Assembly: GCF_004799405.1 (NCBI RefSeq)
Contig: NZ_SSMW01000002.1
Location: 167,202 to 231,201 of the forward strand
DNA: 64,000 nt
Direction: 5' to 3'
Source: Bradyrhizobium sp.
Lineage (GTDB): Bacteria > Pseudomonadota > Alphaproteobacteria > Rhizobiales > Xanthobacteraceae
Shown here piece by piece: positions 9,953 to 19,033 of the stretch (position 1 is the first letter of the stretch; every line of letters starts with the position of its first letter). The notes under the pieces are model-generated. The model did no database searches. It was given only the letters and a program-made list of their open reading frames with translations, and was not told where the DNA came from. The translations under genes and the position numbers were made by a program.

Positions 9953-10661
9953 AGCAGCCCCATTGCTGCAGGCCGCCGGCGTCGATGCCGGTTACGGCAC
10001 CATGCAGGTGTTATGGGGCGTCGATCTCGACGTGCGCGCCGGCGAGACGGTGCTGCTGCTGGGCGCGAACGGCGCGGGCAAGACCACGTTCCTCAAATCG
10101 CTGGTCGGCCTGATCGAGGCGCGCCGTGGCTCGATCACCCTCGGTGGCGAAGACGTGACGCGGATGCGCTCCAGCGACCGGATGCGGCTCGGCATGACCT
10201 ACATGTCGGAGCTTGCGGTATTCCCGGATCTGTCGATCGAGGAAAACATCCGCGTCGGCGCCCAGGCGCTTGGCCACGCCGATTCCGGCGCCCGGGTCGA
10301 GGAACTCTATGGCGTATTCCCGGCATTGCGCGACAAGCGCCGCGCGCCGGCGTCGAGTCTGTCCGGCGGCCAGCGCAAGATGCTGGGCATTGCCAAGGCG
10401 CTCGCCGCCGAGCCGCGGCTTCTGGTGATGGATGAACCCTCGGCGGGGTTGTCGCCGCTGTTCGTCAAGGAAGTCATTCGAATCCTCAGCGATTTGCGCG
10501 GTCGGGGCCTTGCGCTTCTGATTGCCGAGCAGAATATCGGCTTTCTGGAAGTCGCGACACGGGTGTTCGTGCTCGAAGGCGGGCGCATCCGCTTTTCCGG
10601 CACGGTTGCGGAAATGACCGACAACGAAGCGCTGCGGCGCGCCTATTTCGGGCTGAAGTGA
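9942..10661 (+). CDS. Liv-type ABC ATPase, LivF family
   Basis: 239 residues. Walker A is GANGAGKTT, the signature is LSGGQRKML, Walker B is LLVMDEPSAGLSP, and the H-loop region is LLIAEQNIGF, with Q-N in place of His as usual in LivF. It completes the first importer. Its TGA shares an A with the ATG of the AtuA-family gene, so the catabolic enzymes are in the same transcript as the transporter. Confidence 0.92.
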   Translation: MPPEAAPLLQAAGVDAGYGTMQVLWGVDLDVRAGETVLLLGANGAGKTTFLKSLVGLIEARRGSITLGGEDVTRMRSSDRMRLGMTYMSELAVFPDLSIEENIRVGAQALGHADSGARVEELYGVFPALRDKRRAPASSLSGGQRKMLGIAKALAAEPRLLVMDEPSAGLSPLFVKEVIRILSDLRGRGLALLIAEQNIGFLEVATRVFVLEGGRIRFSGTVAEMTDNEALRRAYFGLK

Positions 10662-12001
10662 TGCGAACCATCAGGATAGGATCGGGCGCCGGCTATTCGG
10701 GCGATCGCATCGAACCGGCGATCGAACTCGCCGAAAAGGGTGACATCCAGTACCTGGTATTTGAGTGCCTCGGCGAACGTACCGTCGCGCTGGCGCAGCA
10801 GGCGCGGATGAAAAATCCCGACAGCGGCTACGATCCGCTGCTCGAGGAGCGAATGCGCGCGGTGCTGCCGGCCTGCGCCTCGAAAGGCATAAAGATCGTC
10901 ACCAATATGGGCGCGGCTAATCCGCTCGCCGCAGCCCGCAAGACCGCCGAGATTGCGAAGTCGCTTGGCCTGCCGTCGCTGCAAATAGCTGCCATCGTCG
11001 GCGACGACGTGCTCGATGCCTGCAAGGACGGCGACCTGCCGATCATGGAGTTCGACGGCACCATCAAGCAATTCGGCAACCGGCTGCTCTCGGCCAACGC
11101 CTATCTTGGCGCCGAGCCGATGGCGCAGGCGCTGACGCAAGGCGCCGATGTCGTCATCACGGGGCGCGCGTCCGATCCGGCACTGTTCCTGGCGCCGATG
11201 ATCCATGCCTTCGGCTGGGCGATGGATGACTGGAATCTGCTGGGGCAGGGCACCGTCGCCGGACATCTGCTGGAATGCGCCGGGCAAATCACCGGTGGTT
11301 ACTTCGCCGACCCCGGCTACAAGGATGTCCCCGATCTGGCGCGGCTCGGCTTTCCCATCGGCGAAGTCGGCGAGAACGGTGATCTCGTCATCACCAAGGT
11401 CGCGGGCTCCGGAGGTGCCGTGACGGCGCAGACCTGCCGCGAGCAATTGCTCTACGAGGTGCACGATCCCAGACAGTACATCCAGCCCGACGTGGTCGCG
11501 GATTTTTCGCAAGTAAAGGTCGAGGAGATCGCGCCCGATCGCGTGCGCGTCAGCGGTGGTCGCGGCGCCAGGCGAACCGACACGCTGAAGGTCTCGGTCG
11601 GCTATGTCGACAGTTTTATCGGCGAGGGCCAGATTTCCTATGCCGGCCCCGGTGCGTTGGCGCGGGGACGGCTGGCGCTGGAGATCGTGCGCGAGCGGCT
11701 GAAACTGACAGGTGTTGCCGCAAGCGAATTGCGGTTCGAACTGATCGGCGTCGACTCGCTGCACGGCGCGCAAATCTCTGCCCGCGCCAATGAGCCTTAT
11801 GAAGTGCGCGTGCGCGTGGCCGGGCGCACCGAAAATCTGCGCGAGGCGATCAGGATCGGCAACGAGGTCGAAACGCTCTATACCAATGGTCCGGCGGCCG
11901 GCGGCGGTGCGTTCAAATCGGCGCGCGATGTAGTCGCGGTCGCCTCCGTCCTGCTGCCGCGCGATCTCGCCAGGCCGCAGGTTCGTTTCGTGGGGAGTTG
12001 A
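10661..12001 (+). CDS. AtuA-family protein (DUF1446), acyclic-terpene-utilization type
   Basis: 446 residues from the ATG at 10661, which overlaps the livF-like stop. A GTG one codon earlier (10658) is less likely. The N-terminus RIGSGAGYSGDRIEPAIELA and the later VTNMGAANPLAAA, VVITGRASDPALF and EPYEVRVRVAGRT blocks are typical of the AtuA/DUF1446 family. The namesake lies in a Pseudomonas citronellol/geraniol cluster, but the biochemical role of AtuA is not well defined. The gene is followed after 4 bases by a separate small protein that looks like the C-terminal domain found fused in longer AtuA homologues. Function here: a likely catabolic enzyme of unknown substrate. Confidence 0.82.
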   Translation: MRTIRIGSGAGYSGDRIEPAIELAEKGDIQYLVFECLGERTVALAQQARMKNPDSGYDPLLEERMRAVLPACASKGIKIVTNMGAANPLAAARKTAEIAKSLGLPSLQIAAIVGDDVLDACKDGDLPIMEFDGTIKQFGNRLLSANAYLGAEPMAQALTQGADVVITGRASDPALFLAPMIHAFGWAMDDWNLLGQGTVAGHLLECAGQITGGYFADPGYKDVPDLARLGFPIGEVGENGDLVITKVAGSGGAVTAQTCREQLLYEVHDPRQYIQPDVVADFSQVKVEEIAPDRVRVSGGRGARRTDTLKVSVGYVDSFIGEGQISYAGPGALARGRLALEIVRERLKLTGVAASELRFELIGVDSLHGAQISARANEPYEVRVRVAGRTENLREAIRIGNEVETLYTNGPAAGGGAFKSARDVVAVASVLLPRDLARPQVRFVGS

Positions 12002-12005
12002 CGCC

Positions 12006-12320
12006 ATGAAGCTGCGCGAGATCGCCCATTCCCGCACCGGCGACAAGGGCAACATCTCCAACATTTCCGTGATCGCCTATGACGCGAAGCATTATCCGCT
12101 GCTGCTGGCGCAAGTCACCGGCGCGCGGGTGAAAGCGCATTTTGCCGGTGTCGTCGAAGGCGAGGTGGTCCGCTACGAACTGCCCAATATTGCTGCGCTG
12201 AATTTCGTGATGACCAACGCGCTTGGCGGCGGCGTGACGCGCTCGCTGGCGCTCGACGCGCATGGCAAGTCGCTCAGTTCGGCGCTGCTCGATCTGGACA
12301 TCGAGGATTCCAACCCTTAG
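12006..12320 (+). CDS. AtuA-associated small protein (detached AtuA C-terminal domain)
   Basis: 104 residues beginning MKLREIAHSRTGDKGNISN. The HSRTGDKGN motif is characteristic of the small C-terminal domain attached to, or encoded beside, AtuA proteins. The short gap and the matching family pairing suggest it forms a complex with the AtuA protein upstream. Its chemistry is unknown. A palindromic repeat follows directly, so the amidase gene downstream may be transcribed more weakly or from the same mRNA. Confidence 0.8.
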   Translation: MKLREIAHSRTGDKGNISNISVIAYDAKHYPLLLAQVTGARVKAHFAGVVEGEVVRYELPNIAALNFVMTNALGGGVTRSLALDAHGKSLSSALLDLDIEDSNP

Positions 12321-12321
12321 T

Positions 12322-12352
12322 CGTCATGCCCGGACCTGTTCCGGCCATGACG
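12322..12352. repeat. CGTCATG...CATGACG palindromic repeat
   Basis: CGTCATG (12322-12328) pairs with CATGACG (12346-12352), with a CCGGA..TCCGG inner stem. A second member of the same family lies at 33951-33980. It sits in the 42-base gap inside the operon. Confidence 0.65.
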
Positions 12353-12362
12353 GAGAGAATAG

Positions 12363-13715
12363 ATGGTGAAGAATACTCCGACGCTCGCGACGCTGGCCGC
12401 CGACCTCGAAGCCGGCCGCACCAGCGCCCGCCGGTTGGTCGATCAGTGCCTTGCCAGAATAGCCGATGCCTCGGGCGAGGGCCAGCGGGCGTTCATCCAT
12501 GTCGATGCTGAAGCCGCGATCGAGGCCGCCGAAGCCATGGACCGGCTGCGCGAGGTGAGGGCGGCGCCGTCGCCGTTCGCCGGCATTCCGGTTTCGATCA
12601 AGGACCTGTTCGACATCAAGGGACAGGTCACGCGCGCCGGCTCGCGGGCGCTGGAGGATTCGGCGCCGGCGGAAACCGACGCGACCGTGGTGGCGCGGCT
12701 GCGCCGGGCCGGCTTCATCGTGATCGGCCGCACCAACATGACAGAGTTCGCCTATTCCGGGATCGGCATCAATCCGCATTTCGGCACGCCAAAAAGCGTC
12801 TGGAATCGCAACGTCGGCCATGTGCCCGGCGGATCGTCGTCGGGTGCGGCAGTGTCAGTTGCCGACGGCATGGCACACGGTGCGCTCGGCACCGATACCG
12901 GCGGCTCGTGCCGGATTCCGGCGGCCTATAACGGCATCGTCGGTTTTAAGCCGACGCAGCGGCGCGTCCCGCTTGACGGCGGCGTGCCGCTGTCGTTTTC
13001 GCTCGACAGTTTCGGTCCGCTGGCGCGCACCGTCGGGTGCTGCGCGGTGCTCGATTCCGTACTGGCCGACGAGCCGTTGATTCCGCTGCAGCCGCGCTCC
13101 ATCAAAGGCATGCGGCTGGCGGTGCCGACCACGCTGGCGCTCGACGATCTCGACGACACGGTGGCAAAGACCTTCCAGCGCGCCCTGGAGACGCTGGCCC
13201 GCGAGGGCGCGTCGATCGAGCGGATCGCGGTGCCGGAATTTCTCGACGTCATACAGATGAACGCCAAGGGCGGCTTTGCCGCGGCCGAAAGTTATGCCTG
13301 GCATCGCTATCTGATCGCCAGCAAGGGAGACGTCTACGATCCCCGGGTGTCGGTGCGTATCCTGCGCGGCGAAAAGATGAGCGCGGCGGATTATATCGAT
13401 CTACTCGGCGAGCGGCGCTCGCTGATTGCGCGCATGGAAAGACGCACCGCGCCCTATGACGCGCTGGTGATGCCGACCACCGCCAACACGCCGCCGCGGA
13501 TCGCTGATCTCGCCGACGACGCCGCTTTCACCAAGGCGAACCTGCTGTCGCTGCGCAATTGCGCGCTGGTCAACCTGTTCGACGGTTGTGCGATCTCGCT
13601 GCCCGCGCATCGCGAAGGCGAAGCGCCGGTCGGGCTGATGCTGGCCGCATCGGCCGGATCGGACCGCCGCATCTTTGAACTTGCCGCCGGCATGGAGGCC
13701 GCCATCCGTGTTTGA
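12363..13715 (+). CDS. Amidase (amidase signature family)
   Basis: 450 residues from the ATG at 12363 after GGAGAG. The Ser-cis-Ser-Lys machinery is visible: the catalytic Lys in IPVSIKDLFDIKG, the Ser cluster in PGGSSSGAAVSVA, and the nucleophile region GTDTGGSCRIPA. The enzyme hydrolyses a C-N amide bond in the cytoplasm. Its place behind an importer and AtuA genes, overlapping a DUF2848 gene, suggests it opens an imported amide or a pathway intermediate. It could be annotated as a GatA paralogue, but no gatC or gatB is adjacent, so a catabolic amidase is favoured. Confidence 0.9.
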   Translation: MVKNTPTLATLAADLEAGRTSARRLVDQCLARIADASGEGQRAFIHVDAEAAIEAAEAMDRLREVRAAPSPFAGIPVSIKDLFDIKGQVTRAGSRALEDSAPAETDATVVARLRRAGFIVIGRTNMTEFAYSGIGINPHFGTPKSVWNRNVGHVPGGSSSGAAVSVADGMAHGALGTDTGGSCRIPAAYNGIVGFKPTQRRVPLDGGVPLSFSLDSFGPLARTVGCCAVLDSVLADEPLIPLQPRSIKGMRLAVPTTLALDDLDDTVAKTFQRALETLAREGASIERIAVPEFLDVIQMNAKGGFAAAESYAWHRYLIASKGDVYDPRVSVRILRGEKMSAADYIDLLGERRSLIARMERRTAPYDALVMPTTANTPPRIADLADDAAFTKANLLSLRNCALVNLFDGCAISLPAHREGEAPVGLMLAASAGSDRRIFELAAGMEAAIRV

Positions 13716-14394
13716 CCTTGCATTCACCGTCGACGCCCAGGACACCACGACGCCACTGACGCTGGCGATCGATCAGGCCGTGATCGCCGGATGGACCGGC
13801 CGCGATCCGGTCGCCCGCGACAAGCACATCGCCGAGCTGGAGGCGATCGGCATCGCGCGGCCCGCGACCACGCCGATCTATTACCGCGTCTCGGCCCGAC
13901 GGCTGACGACGGACGACAGCATCGAAGTCAGTGGCGGGAATTCCAGCGGCGAGGTCGAATTCGTCCTGATCGGCTGGCAGGGCCGCATCTTCGTCGGCCT
14001 CGGTTCCGATCACACCGATCGCAAGGTTGAAACCTACAGCATCACGGTTTCGAAGCAGATGTGCGACAAGGTGATGGCGCCGGTGCTGTGGGAACTTGAA
14101 GAAGTCATCGATCACTGGGACCGGATGATCCTGCGTGCCTTTGCAACGATCGGCGGCGCGCGCGTGCTGTACCAGGAAGGCGCGCTCGACAGCATGCTTG
14201 CTGTTGCGGAACTGGTGCGGGGCGCCTTCGGCGACAAAGGACTGCCCGACGGTTGCGCGATGTTCGGCGGCACCTTCGCGGCGAAGGGCGGCATCCGCCC
14301 CGCCAGCCGGTTCGAGTATGAACTCGAAGACCCTGTTCTCAAGCGCGTGATCAGGCATGCCTATGACGTGATTGAGTTGCCGGTATTGGGCTGA
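13708..14394 (+). CDS. DUF2848 family protein
   Basis: 228 residues from a GTG at 13708, overlapping the amidase stop by 8 bases. An in-frame TTG at 13675 would overlap further and is not preferred. Conserved-looking blocks are IAGWTGRD, TPIYYRVSARRLT, SGEVEFVLIG and GLGSDHTDRKVE, which I recognise as the DUF2848 family. It has no established function. The fold may be related to fumarylacetoacetate hydrolases, but I cannot show that here. Last gene of the importer operon. The constant company of an amidase suggests a hydrolytic or decarboxylating step. Confidence 0.78.
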   Translation: MFDLAFTVDAQDTTTPLTLAIDQAVIAGWTGRDPVARDKHIAELEAIGIARPATTPIYYRVSARRLTTDDSIEVSGGNSSGEVEFVLIGWQGRIFVGLGSDHTDRKVETYSITVSKQMCDKVMAPVLWELEEVIDHWDRMILRAFATIGGARVLYQEGALDSMLAVAELVRGAFGDKGLPDGCAMFGGTFAAKGGIRPASRFEYELEDPVLKRVIRHAYDVIELPVLG

Positions 14395-14414
14395 AGGCTA
14401 GCCGCAGCAATAGT

Positions 14415-14608
14415 CTGCTCCCTCTCCCGCTTGCGGGGGAGGGCTGGGTGGGGGTCTCTCGGCGGCACCAGTGCAAGCGGAGAGAGTTCCCCTCACCCGC
14501 CGCGCTCTGGCGAGTGCCGTAGCCGAAGCTTCGCTTCGGCGTTCTTATTCAAGGACGGCCGCCAGAGGCGGCCTATGCTCCCCCGCAAGCGGAAGAGGTC
14601 AAGGCTCT
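14415..14608. repeat. Dispersed palindromic repeat, copy 3
   Basis: It fills the 260-base gap between DUF2848 and the oxygenase gene. CCCTCTCCCGCTTGCGGGGGAGGG forms the outer hairpin, and GCCGAAGC (14522-14529) pairs with GCTTCGGC (14533-14540) around TTC. A CCCCGCAAGCGG end unit closes it. No gene is seen. Confidence 0.7.
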
Positions 14609-14654
14609 CCGGAAATCGGGTGGCGTGAACTCGTCGCGCCTGTAAGCTTACCGC

Positions 14655-15401
14655 ATGAAACCTGCAGCCAATCACATTGTTCATCCCGCGCCCTCCGGCA
14701 TCGCCGACCGCGTCGAAGCCATCGACTGGACCCAGGCCAGCGCCGATCTCGATGCGCAGGGTTGCGCCGTCTTGAAAGGCCTGCTTTCGCCCGACGAATG
14801 CCGCGAGCTGTCAGCCCTCTATCCGGACGACGGCAAGTTCCGCAGCCGCGTGGTGATGGGACGCCACGGCTTCGGGCGCGGCGAGTACAAATATTTCTCC
14901 TATCCGTTGCCCGACCTGGTCGCGGAACTGCGCCCCTTGCTGTACGCGCAGCTCTACAACGTGGCCAATCGCTGGAACGAGGCCATGGGCATCGAGATCC
15001 GTTACCCCAAAAGCCATGATGCGTTCCTCAGGCGGTGCCATGCCGCTGGTCAGGTCAGGCCGGCCCCGCTGCTGCTGCAGTACGGCGCCGGCGACTACAA
15101 CTGCCTGCATCAGGACCTCTACGGCGAGCATGTGTTCCCGCTGCAGGTCGCGATCCTGCTGTCGCAACCGGGACGCGATTTCACCGGCGGCGAATTCGTG
15201 CTGACCGAGCAGCGGCCGCGGATGCAGTCGCGTCCCGAAGTGGTTCCGCTCGCGCAGGGCGACGCGGTGGCTTTTGCTGTGCATGTCAGGCCGATGCAGG
15301 GGACGCGCGGATTCTACCGGGTTAATCTGCGCCATGGCGTCAGCCGGCTCCGCTCCGGCCGCCGCCATACCATCGGGGTGATCTTTCACGACGCGAAATG
15401 A
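14655..15401 (+). CDS. 2OG-Fe(II) oxygenase, alkB-linked
   Basis: 248 residues. The double-stranded beta-helix core carries HQD in CLHQDLYGEH as the first two Fe ligands. A distal His comes in RHGVSRLRSGRRHTIG, where an Arg can bind 2-oxoglutarate. The family hydroxylates or demethylates using O2 and 2-oxoglutarate. It ends 6 bases before alkB, so the two are co-transcribed. The link suggests nucleic-acid repair or modification. The exact substrate is unknown. Confidence 0.85.
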   Translation: MKPAANHIVHPAPSGIADRVEAIDWTQASADLDAQGCAVLKGLLSPDECRELSALYPDDGKFRSRVVMGRHGFGRGEYKYFSYPLPDLVAELRPLLYAQLYNVANRWNEAMGIEIRYPKSHDAFLRRCHAAGQVRPAPLLLQYGAGDYNCLHQDLYGEHVFPLQVAILLSQPGRDFTGGEFVLTEQRPRMQSRPEVVPLAQGDAVAFAVHVRPMQGTRGFYRVNLRHGVSRLRSGRRHTIGVIFHDAK

Positions 15402-15407
15402 GTTCAC

Positions 15408-16061
15408 TTGACGGCCGATCTATTTGAAAGCATTGCCGATAGATGCCCGTCACGGCAGGCGATGGCGGAAGGCGCGGTGCTGTTGCGCGGTTTCGCGCGA
15501 TCGTTCGAAACCGACGTGATCGCTGACATCGGCGCGATCGTCGCGCAGGCGCCGTTTCGGCACATGGTAACGCCGGGCGGTCATTCGATGTCGGTGGCGA
15601 TGACGAATTGCGGCGGCGCGGGCTGGGTCACCGACCGCACCGGCTATCGTTACGACGCCAACGATCCCGCAGCAGGAAAGCCGTGGCCGGCCATGCCGGC
15701 ATCGTTCCGCGCATTGGCCGGACTGGCGGCGGCGGAAGCGGGCTTTGCGGACTTTTCACCGGATGCGTGCCTGATCAACCGCTACCAGCCGGGTGCACGG
15801 ATGTCGCTGCACCAGGACAGGGATGAGCGCGATCTCGGCGCACCGATCGTCTCGGTGTCGCTGGGTTTGCCGGCGATCTTCCTGTTCGGCGGCCTAAAGC
15901 GCAGCGACAAGCCGCAGCGTTACCGGCTGGAGCATGGCGACATCGCGGTATGGGGCGGTCCGGCGCGGCTTAACTTTCACGGTGTCGCCCCGCTGGCGGA
16001 CGGCGAACATGTCCTGATGGGCCGGCAACGCATCAACCTGACCTTCCGCAAGGCGCGGTGA
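15408..16061 (+). CDS. alkB: Alkylated DNA repair dioxygenase AlkB
   Basis: 217 residues, close to E. coli AlkB (216), and alignable from end to end by eye: MVTPGGHSMSVAMTNCG, PWPAMP, DACLINRYQPGARMSLHQD, IVSVSLGLPAIFLFGG, then the 2OG-binding RINLTFRKAR tail. HQD supplies two Fe ligands and the later FHGVAP supplies the third. The enzyme removes 1-methyladenine and 3-methylcytosine lesions by oxidative demethylation. A TTG at 15408 is the only start that keeps the N-terminal ADLFES stretch matching E. coli. No Ada-type regulator is seen nearby. Confidence 0.94.
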   Translation: MTADLFESIADRCPSRQAMAEGAVLLRGFARSFETDVIADIGAIVAQAPFRHMVTPGGHSMSVAMTNCGGAGWVTDRTGYRYDANDPAAGKPWPAMPASFRALAGLAAAEAGFADFSPDACLINRYQPGARMSLHQDRDERDLGAPIVSVSLGLPAIFLFGGLKRSDKPQRYRLEHGDIAVWGGPARLNFHGVAPLADGEHVLMGRQRINLTFRKAR

Positions 16062-16146
16062 ACTTCTCTCTCCCGCAAGACAGAAAGGCGCCCGCCTTTC
16101 CATCGAAGCATTCCCTGGTTTATGCTGCGCGGGCCGAGGACGTGAC

Positions 16147-17376
16147 ATGAGCAAAACCCTGGTTGAAACCGTCGATACAAGCGCTGCCAATCGCACCGGC
16201 GTGTATCTTGCCGTGCTGCAGCTGGTGTTCACGCTGGGCTGGACCACTTATTTGATCTATCTGCCGAAGCTTGCCGCGGAAGTCGGGATCGCGCCGTCTT
16301 CGGTCATTCTCGTGCTGATGCTGGATCAGGCGATCTTCACCCTCACCGATACCGCGATGGGCATCGCCGCCGACAGGATCGCGCCCTTTGTCGGCCGGCT
16401 CGGCGTGTTCGTCGGGGCCGTGACCGCGCTTTCATGCGCGGCCTTTGTCGCGCTGCCGTTTGTAGCCGGCACCGGACCCGGCGCCCAAGTCTGGTTCATC
16501 GCGTTGATCGTGATCTGGGCCGTCACCTCGTCGGCGTTGCGCGCCCCGCCGCTGACGTTGCTTGGAAAACACCGCGCCAAGCCACAGATCCCGTTCCTGT
16601 CGGCGCTGGCGATGCTCGGTTACGGACTGGCCGGGGCGGTATCGCCCTATCTCGGCGTCGTCTTGCGCGATCAGGACGCGCGGATTCCCTTTGTGATTTC
16701 CAGCGTGGTGCTGCTGCTGACTGCGCTGGGGTTGTCCAGGGTCGAGCGTCTTGCACAGCAGTCCCCGGGCAAGCCGGCCGAAGCTGCGCCACGGCTCGGC
16801 CGGGTGCCGGTGATTTTCATTGCATCGATGGTCATTCTTGCACTGGGGTACCAGTTGCATTTCAGCATCAACAGCGCGCCGTTTTATCTGCGTTTCGCCA
16901 AGCCGGCCGATCTGCAATGGCTGATGCCGGTGTTCTGGATCGGTTTCAATATTGCGATGTTCCCGGCCAGCGTCATCACCCGGCGCCGCGGCGGCCTGAT
17001 CGTGATGGGCGCGGCCGGCCTGCTCGGCGCGCTGGCCGTGGTCGGCGCGGAGCTCGCCGGCAGCCTCAATCTTCTGATCGTCACGCAATTCATCGCGGGT
17101 GCCGCCTGGGGCTGCATGCTGATGAGCGCAATCGCGGCGGCTCTGGCGATCGGGGACAGTGGCGCCGAAGGCAAGGTGCTTGGGCTGGTGTTTTCCGCGC
17201 TGGCGCTGGCGACCTTTGCGCGGATGGCGGCGGTCGCCGGCGGACTGCAGAAGCTGCCGGAATATGCCCCGCTGCTGCGGTGGACGCCGGTGGCGTGCTG
17301 GGCGGTCGCAGGCGCTGGCCTGTTGGTGATCGCCGCGTCGCGGGCGCAGCAAAGCATGCAAGCGCGCCCGCTTTGA
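16147..17376 (+). CDS. MFS transporter
   Basis: 409 residues with about 12 hydrophobic segments and a cytoplasmic loop near residue 200 (VERLAQQSPGKPAE), the usual MFS 6+6 layout. Between helices 2 and 3 comes GIAADRIAPFVGR, a loose match to the MFS A-motif. No substrate can be inferred. It starts 85 bases after alkB and ends 3 bases from the convergent TPP enzyme gene, so the two share almost no intergenic space. Confidence 0.8.
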   Translation: MSKTLVETVDTSAANRTGVYLAVLQLVFTLGWTTYLIYLPKLAAEVGIAPSSVILVLMLDQAIFTLTDTAMGIAADRIAPFVGRLGVFVGAVTALSCAAFVALPFVAGTGPGAQVWFIALIVIWAVTSSALRAPPLTLLGKHRAKPQIPFLSALAMLGYGLAGAVSPYLGVVLRDQDARIPFVISSVVLLLTALGLSRVERLAQQSPGKPAEAAPRLGRVPVIFIASMVILALGYQLHFSINSAPFYLRFAKPADLQWLMPVFWIGFNIAMFPASVITRRRGGLIVMGAAGLLGALAVVGAELAGSLNLLIVTQFIAGAAWGCMLMSAIAAALAIGDSGAEGKVLGLVFSALALATFARMAAVAGGLQKLPEYAPLLRWTPVACWAVAGAGLLVIAASRAQQSMQARPL

Positions 17377-17379
17377 CGG

Positions 17380-19005
17380 CTACGGCTTCGGCGGATGAAT
17401 GAACGCCCAGGGGCTCACTTCCGAATCCGTCGGCACGTCGATCGCGATCACATAGGGGCCGCCGTGTGCCAGCGCCTTTTCCAGCGCCGGGCGAAAGGTC
17501 TCGGGCGATTTCACGTTGGCCGCGGCGACGCCGAAGGATTCCGCGAGCTTGACGAAATCCGGATTGACGAGGTCGGATGCCACCACGCGGCCGTCGAAAC
17601 GTTCACGCTGGTCGCGCCGCACATTGCCATAGGCGTTGTTGTTGAAGATCAGCGTCACCACGCCGATGTTGAACTGCACCGCGGTGGCCAATTCCTGCAC
17701 GCCGAACATGAAGCCGCCGTCTCCCGTGATGGCGACCACCGGCCTGCCGGGGTTGGCGACCTTGGCGCCAAGGGCGGTCGGAAAGCCAGATCCGAGCGTG
17801 CCCTGGTAGCCTGAGGTGATGAAGGTGCGCGGTTCATAAATCGGAAAACCGTACCAGGAGGCAAAACCGACCTGCGACAATTCATCGGTCACGATCGCAT
17901 TCGCGGGCAGCACCGCGCGCAGGATGTTGAGATAGGCCATCTGGGGCTGGATCCGCTGTATCTGCTTTAGCGCTTCCGCCGAGGCGTCACGGATCGCGGC
18001 ACGGCGGCCTTTGGTCTTGGCGTAACCGGACTTGCGCACCGCGGCGAGCAGGTCGCGGGTGCCGGCCTTCGCATCGGCAATGATGGCGGTGTCGGGTGTG
18101 AACCGCCGCATTTCAGAGGCGTCGATATCGATGCGGATCGATTTCAGCCCGTCGGGGCGAAACGGCCAGCGCGACATGGTCGGCAATTCCAGCCGCGTGC
18201 CGATGCCGATCATCAGGTCGGTGTGCGGCCACAGCCTGTAAGCCGCAGCCATCGTCAGCCCGAGTTCATGGGCGTTGCTGACGATGCCGCGGCCGCTGCG
18301 GAACGCCACCACCGCCGCGTCGATCATCTCCGCCAGTTCCAGGATTTCATCGGCGGCATGAATGGCGCCGCTGCCGACGAAAATCATCGGCGTCTTGCTG
18401 GCGACAACCATTGCGGCGGCGGCCTTGACGCGTTCGGTGTCCGGCTGCGGCGCCGGGAAGGGGTCGAACGGTTTTGAAGCGGCGACGTCGGTCCGCTGGG
18501 TGAACACGTCCCACGGCATTTCCAGCGCGGCCGGACCGCGCCGTCCCGACAGCATCTCCTGAAACGCGCGCGACACCAGGGCCGGTGCGGCATCGGGATA
18601 TTCGATGCGGTCGGCCCATTTGACGAAACTGCGCAAAGTCGCCAGTTGATCCGGCATCTCGTGCAGATGGCCGCGGCCCTTGCCGAGGAACTGGGTCGGC
18701 ACCTGTCCGGTCAAACACAGCACCGGTTCGTTCGCGCCGAACGCGGTCAGCATCGCCGCACCCGCATTCAATACGCCCGGGCCCGGCACCACGCTGAACA
18801 CGCCGGGCCGCCCGGTGGATCGCGCATAGCCATAGGCCATGTAGCCGCAGGCCTGCTCGTGGCGCGCGCCGATCACCTTCAACTGCGCCTGATGAAAGGC
18901 GTCGAACAATCCATAGATCTGCGCGCCGGGCAACCCGAACACGGTATCGACGCCGTGCGCGACCAGCCCGTTGACGATTGCCTCGCCGCCCGAAGTTGCA
19001 GCCAT
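17380..19005 (-). CDS. TPP-dependent enzyme, acetolactate synthase/decarboxylase family
   Basis: 541 residues from the ATG at 19005. A TTG four codons earlier is possible. The order is N-terminal pyrimidine-binding domain with the catalytic Glu in GARHEQACGYMAYGYAR, central DHS domain, then the C-terminal TPP-binding motif GDGGFMFGVQ...NNNAYGNVR. The family includes acetolactate synthase, benzoylformate and indolepyruvate decarboxylases, and oxalyl-CoA decarboxylase. No FAD-binding or regulatory-subunit gene is present. It is the distal gene of the hpa operon (28 bases after the FAH gene). A 2-oxo acid decarboxylase feeding or draining aromatic catabolism is plausible but unproven. Confidence 0.85.
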   Translation of the reverse strand: MAATSGGEAIVNGLVAHGVDTVFGLPGAQIYGLFDAFHQAQLKVIGARHEQACGYMAYGYARSTGRPGVFSVVPGPGVLNAGAAMLTAFGANEPVLCLTGQVPTQFLGKGRGHLHEMPDQLATLRSFVKWADRIEYPDAAPALVSRAFQEMLSGRRGPAALEMPWDVFTQRTDVAASKPFDPFPAPQPDTERVKAAAAMVVASKTPMIFVGSGAIHAADEILELAEMIDAAVVAFRSGRGIVSNAHELGLTMAAAYRLWPHTDLMIGIGTRLELPTMSRWPFRPDGLKSIRIDIDASEMRRFTPDTAIIADAKAGTRDLLAAVRKSGYAKTKGRRAAIRDASAEALKQIQRIQPQMAYLNILRAVLPANAIVTDELSQVGFASWYGFPIYEPRTFITSGYQGTLGSGFPTALGAKVANPGRPVVAITGDGGFMFGVQELATAVQFNIGVVTLIFNNNAYGNVRRDQRERFDGRVVASDLVNPDFVKLAESFGVAAANVKSPETFRPALEKALAHGGPYVIAIDVPTDSEVSPWAFIHPPKP

Positions 19006-19033
19006 CAGCTGTTCCAATCCTTCACAGACACAA

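Noticed and set aside
10643..12064. A 473-codon antisense frame over the AtuA-family gene
   Set aside because: No domain, biased composition, and it is fully covered by a well-supported gene in the middle of an operon.
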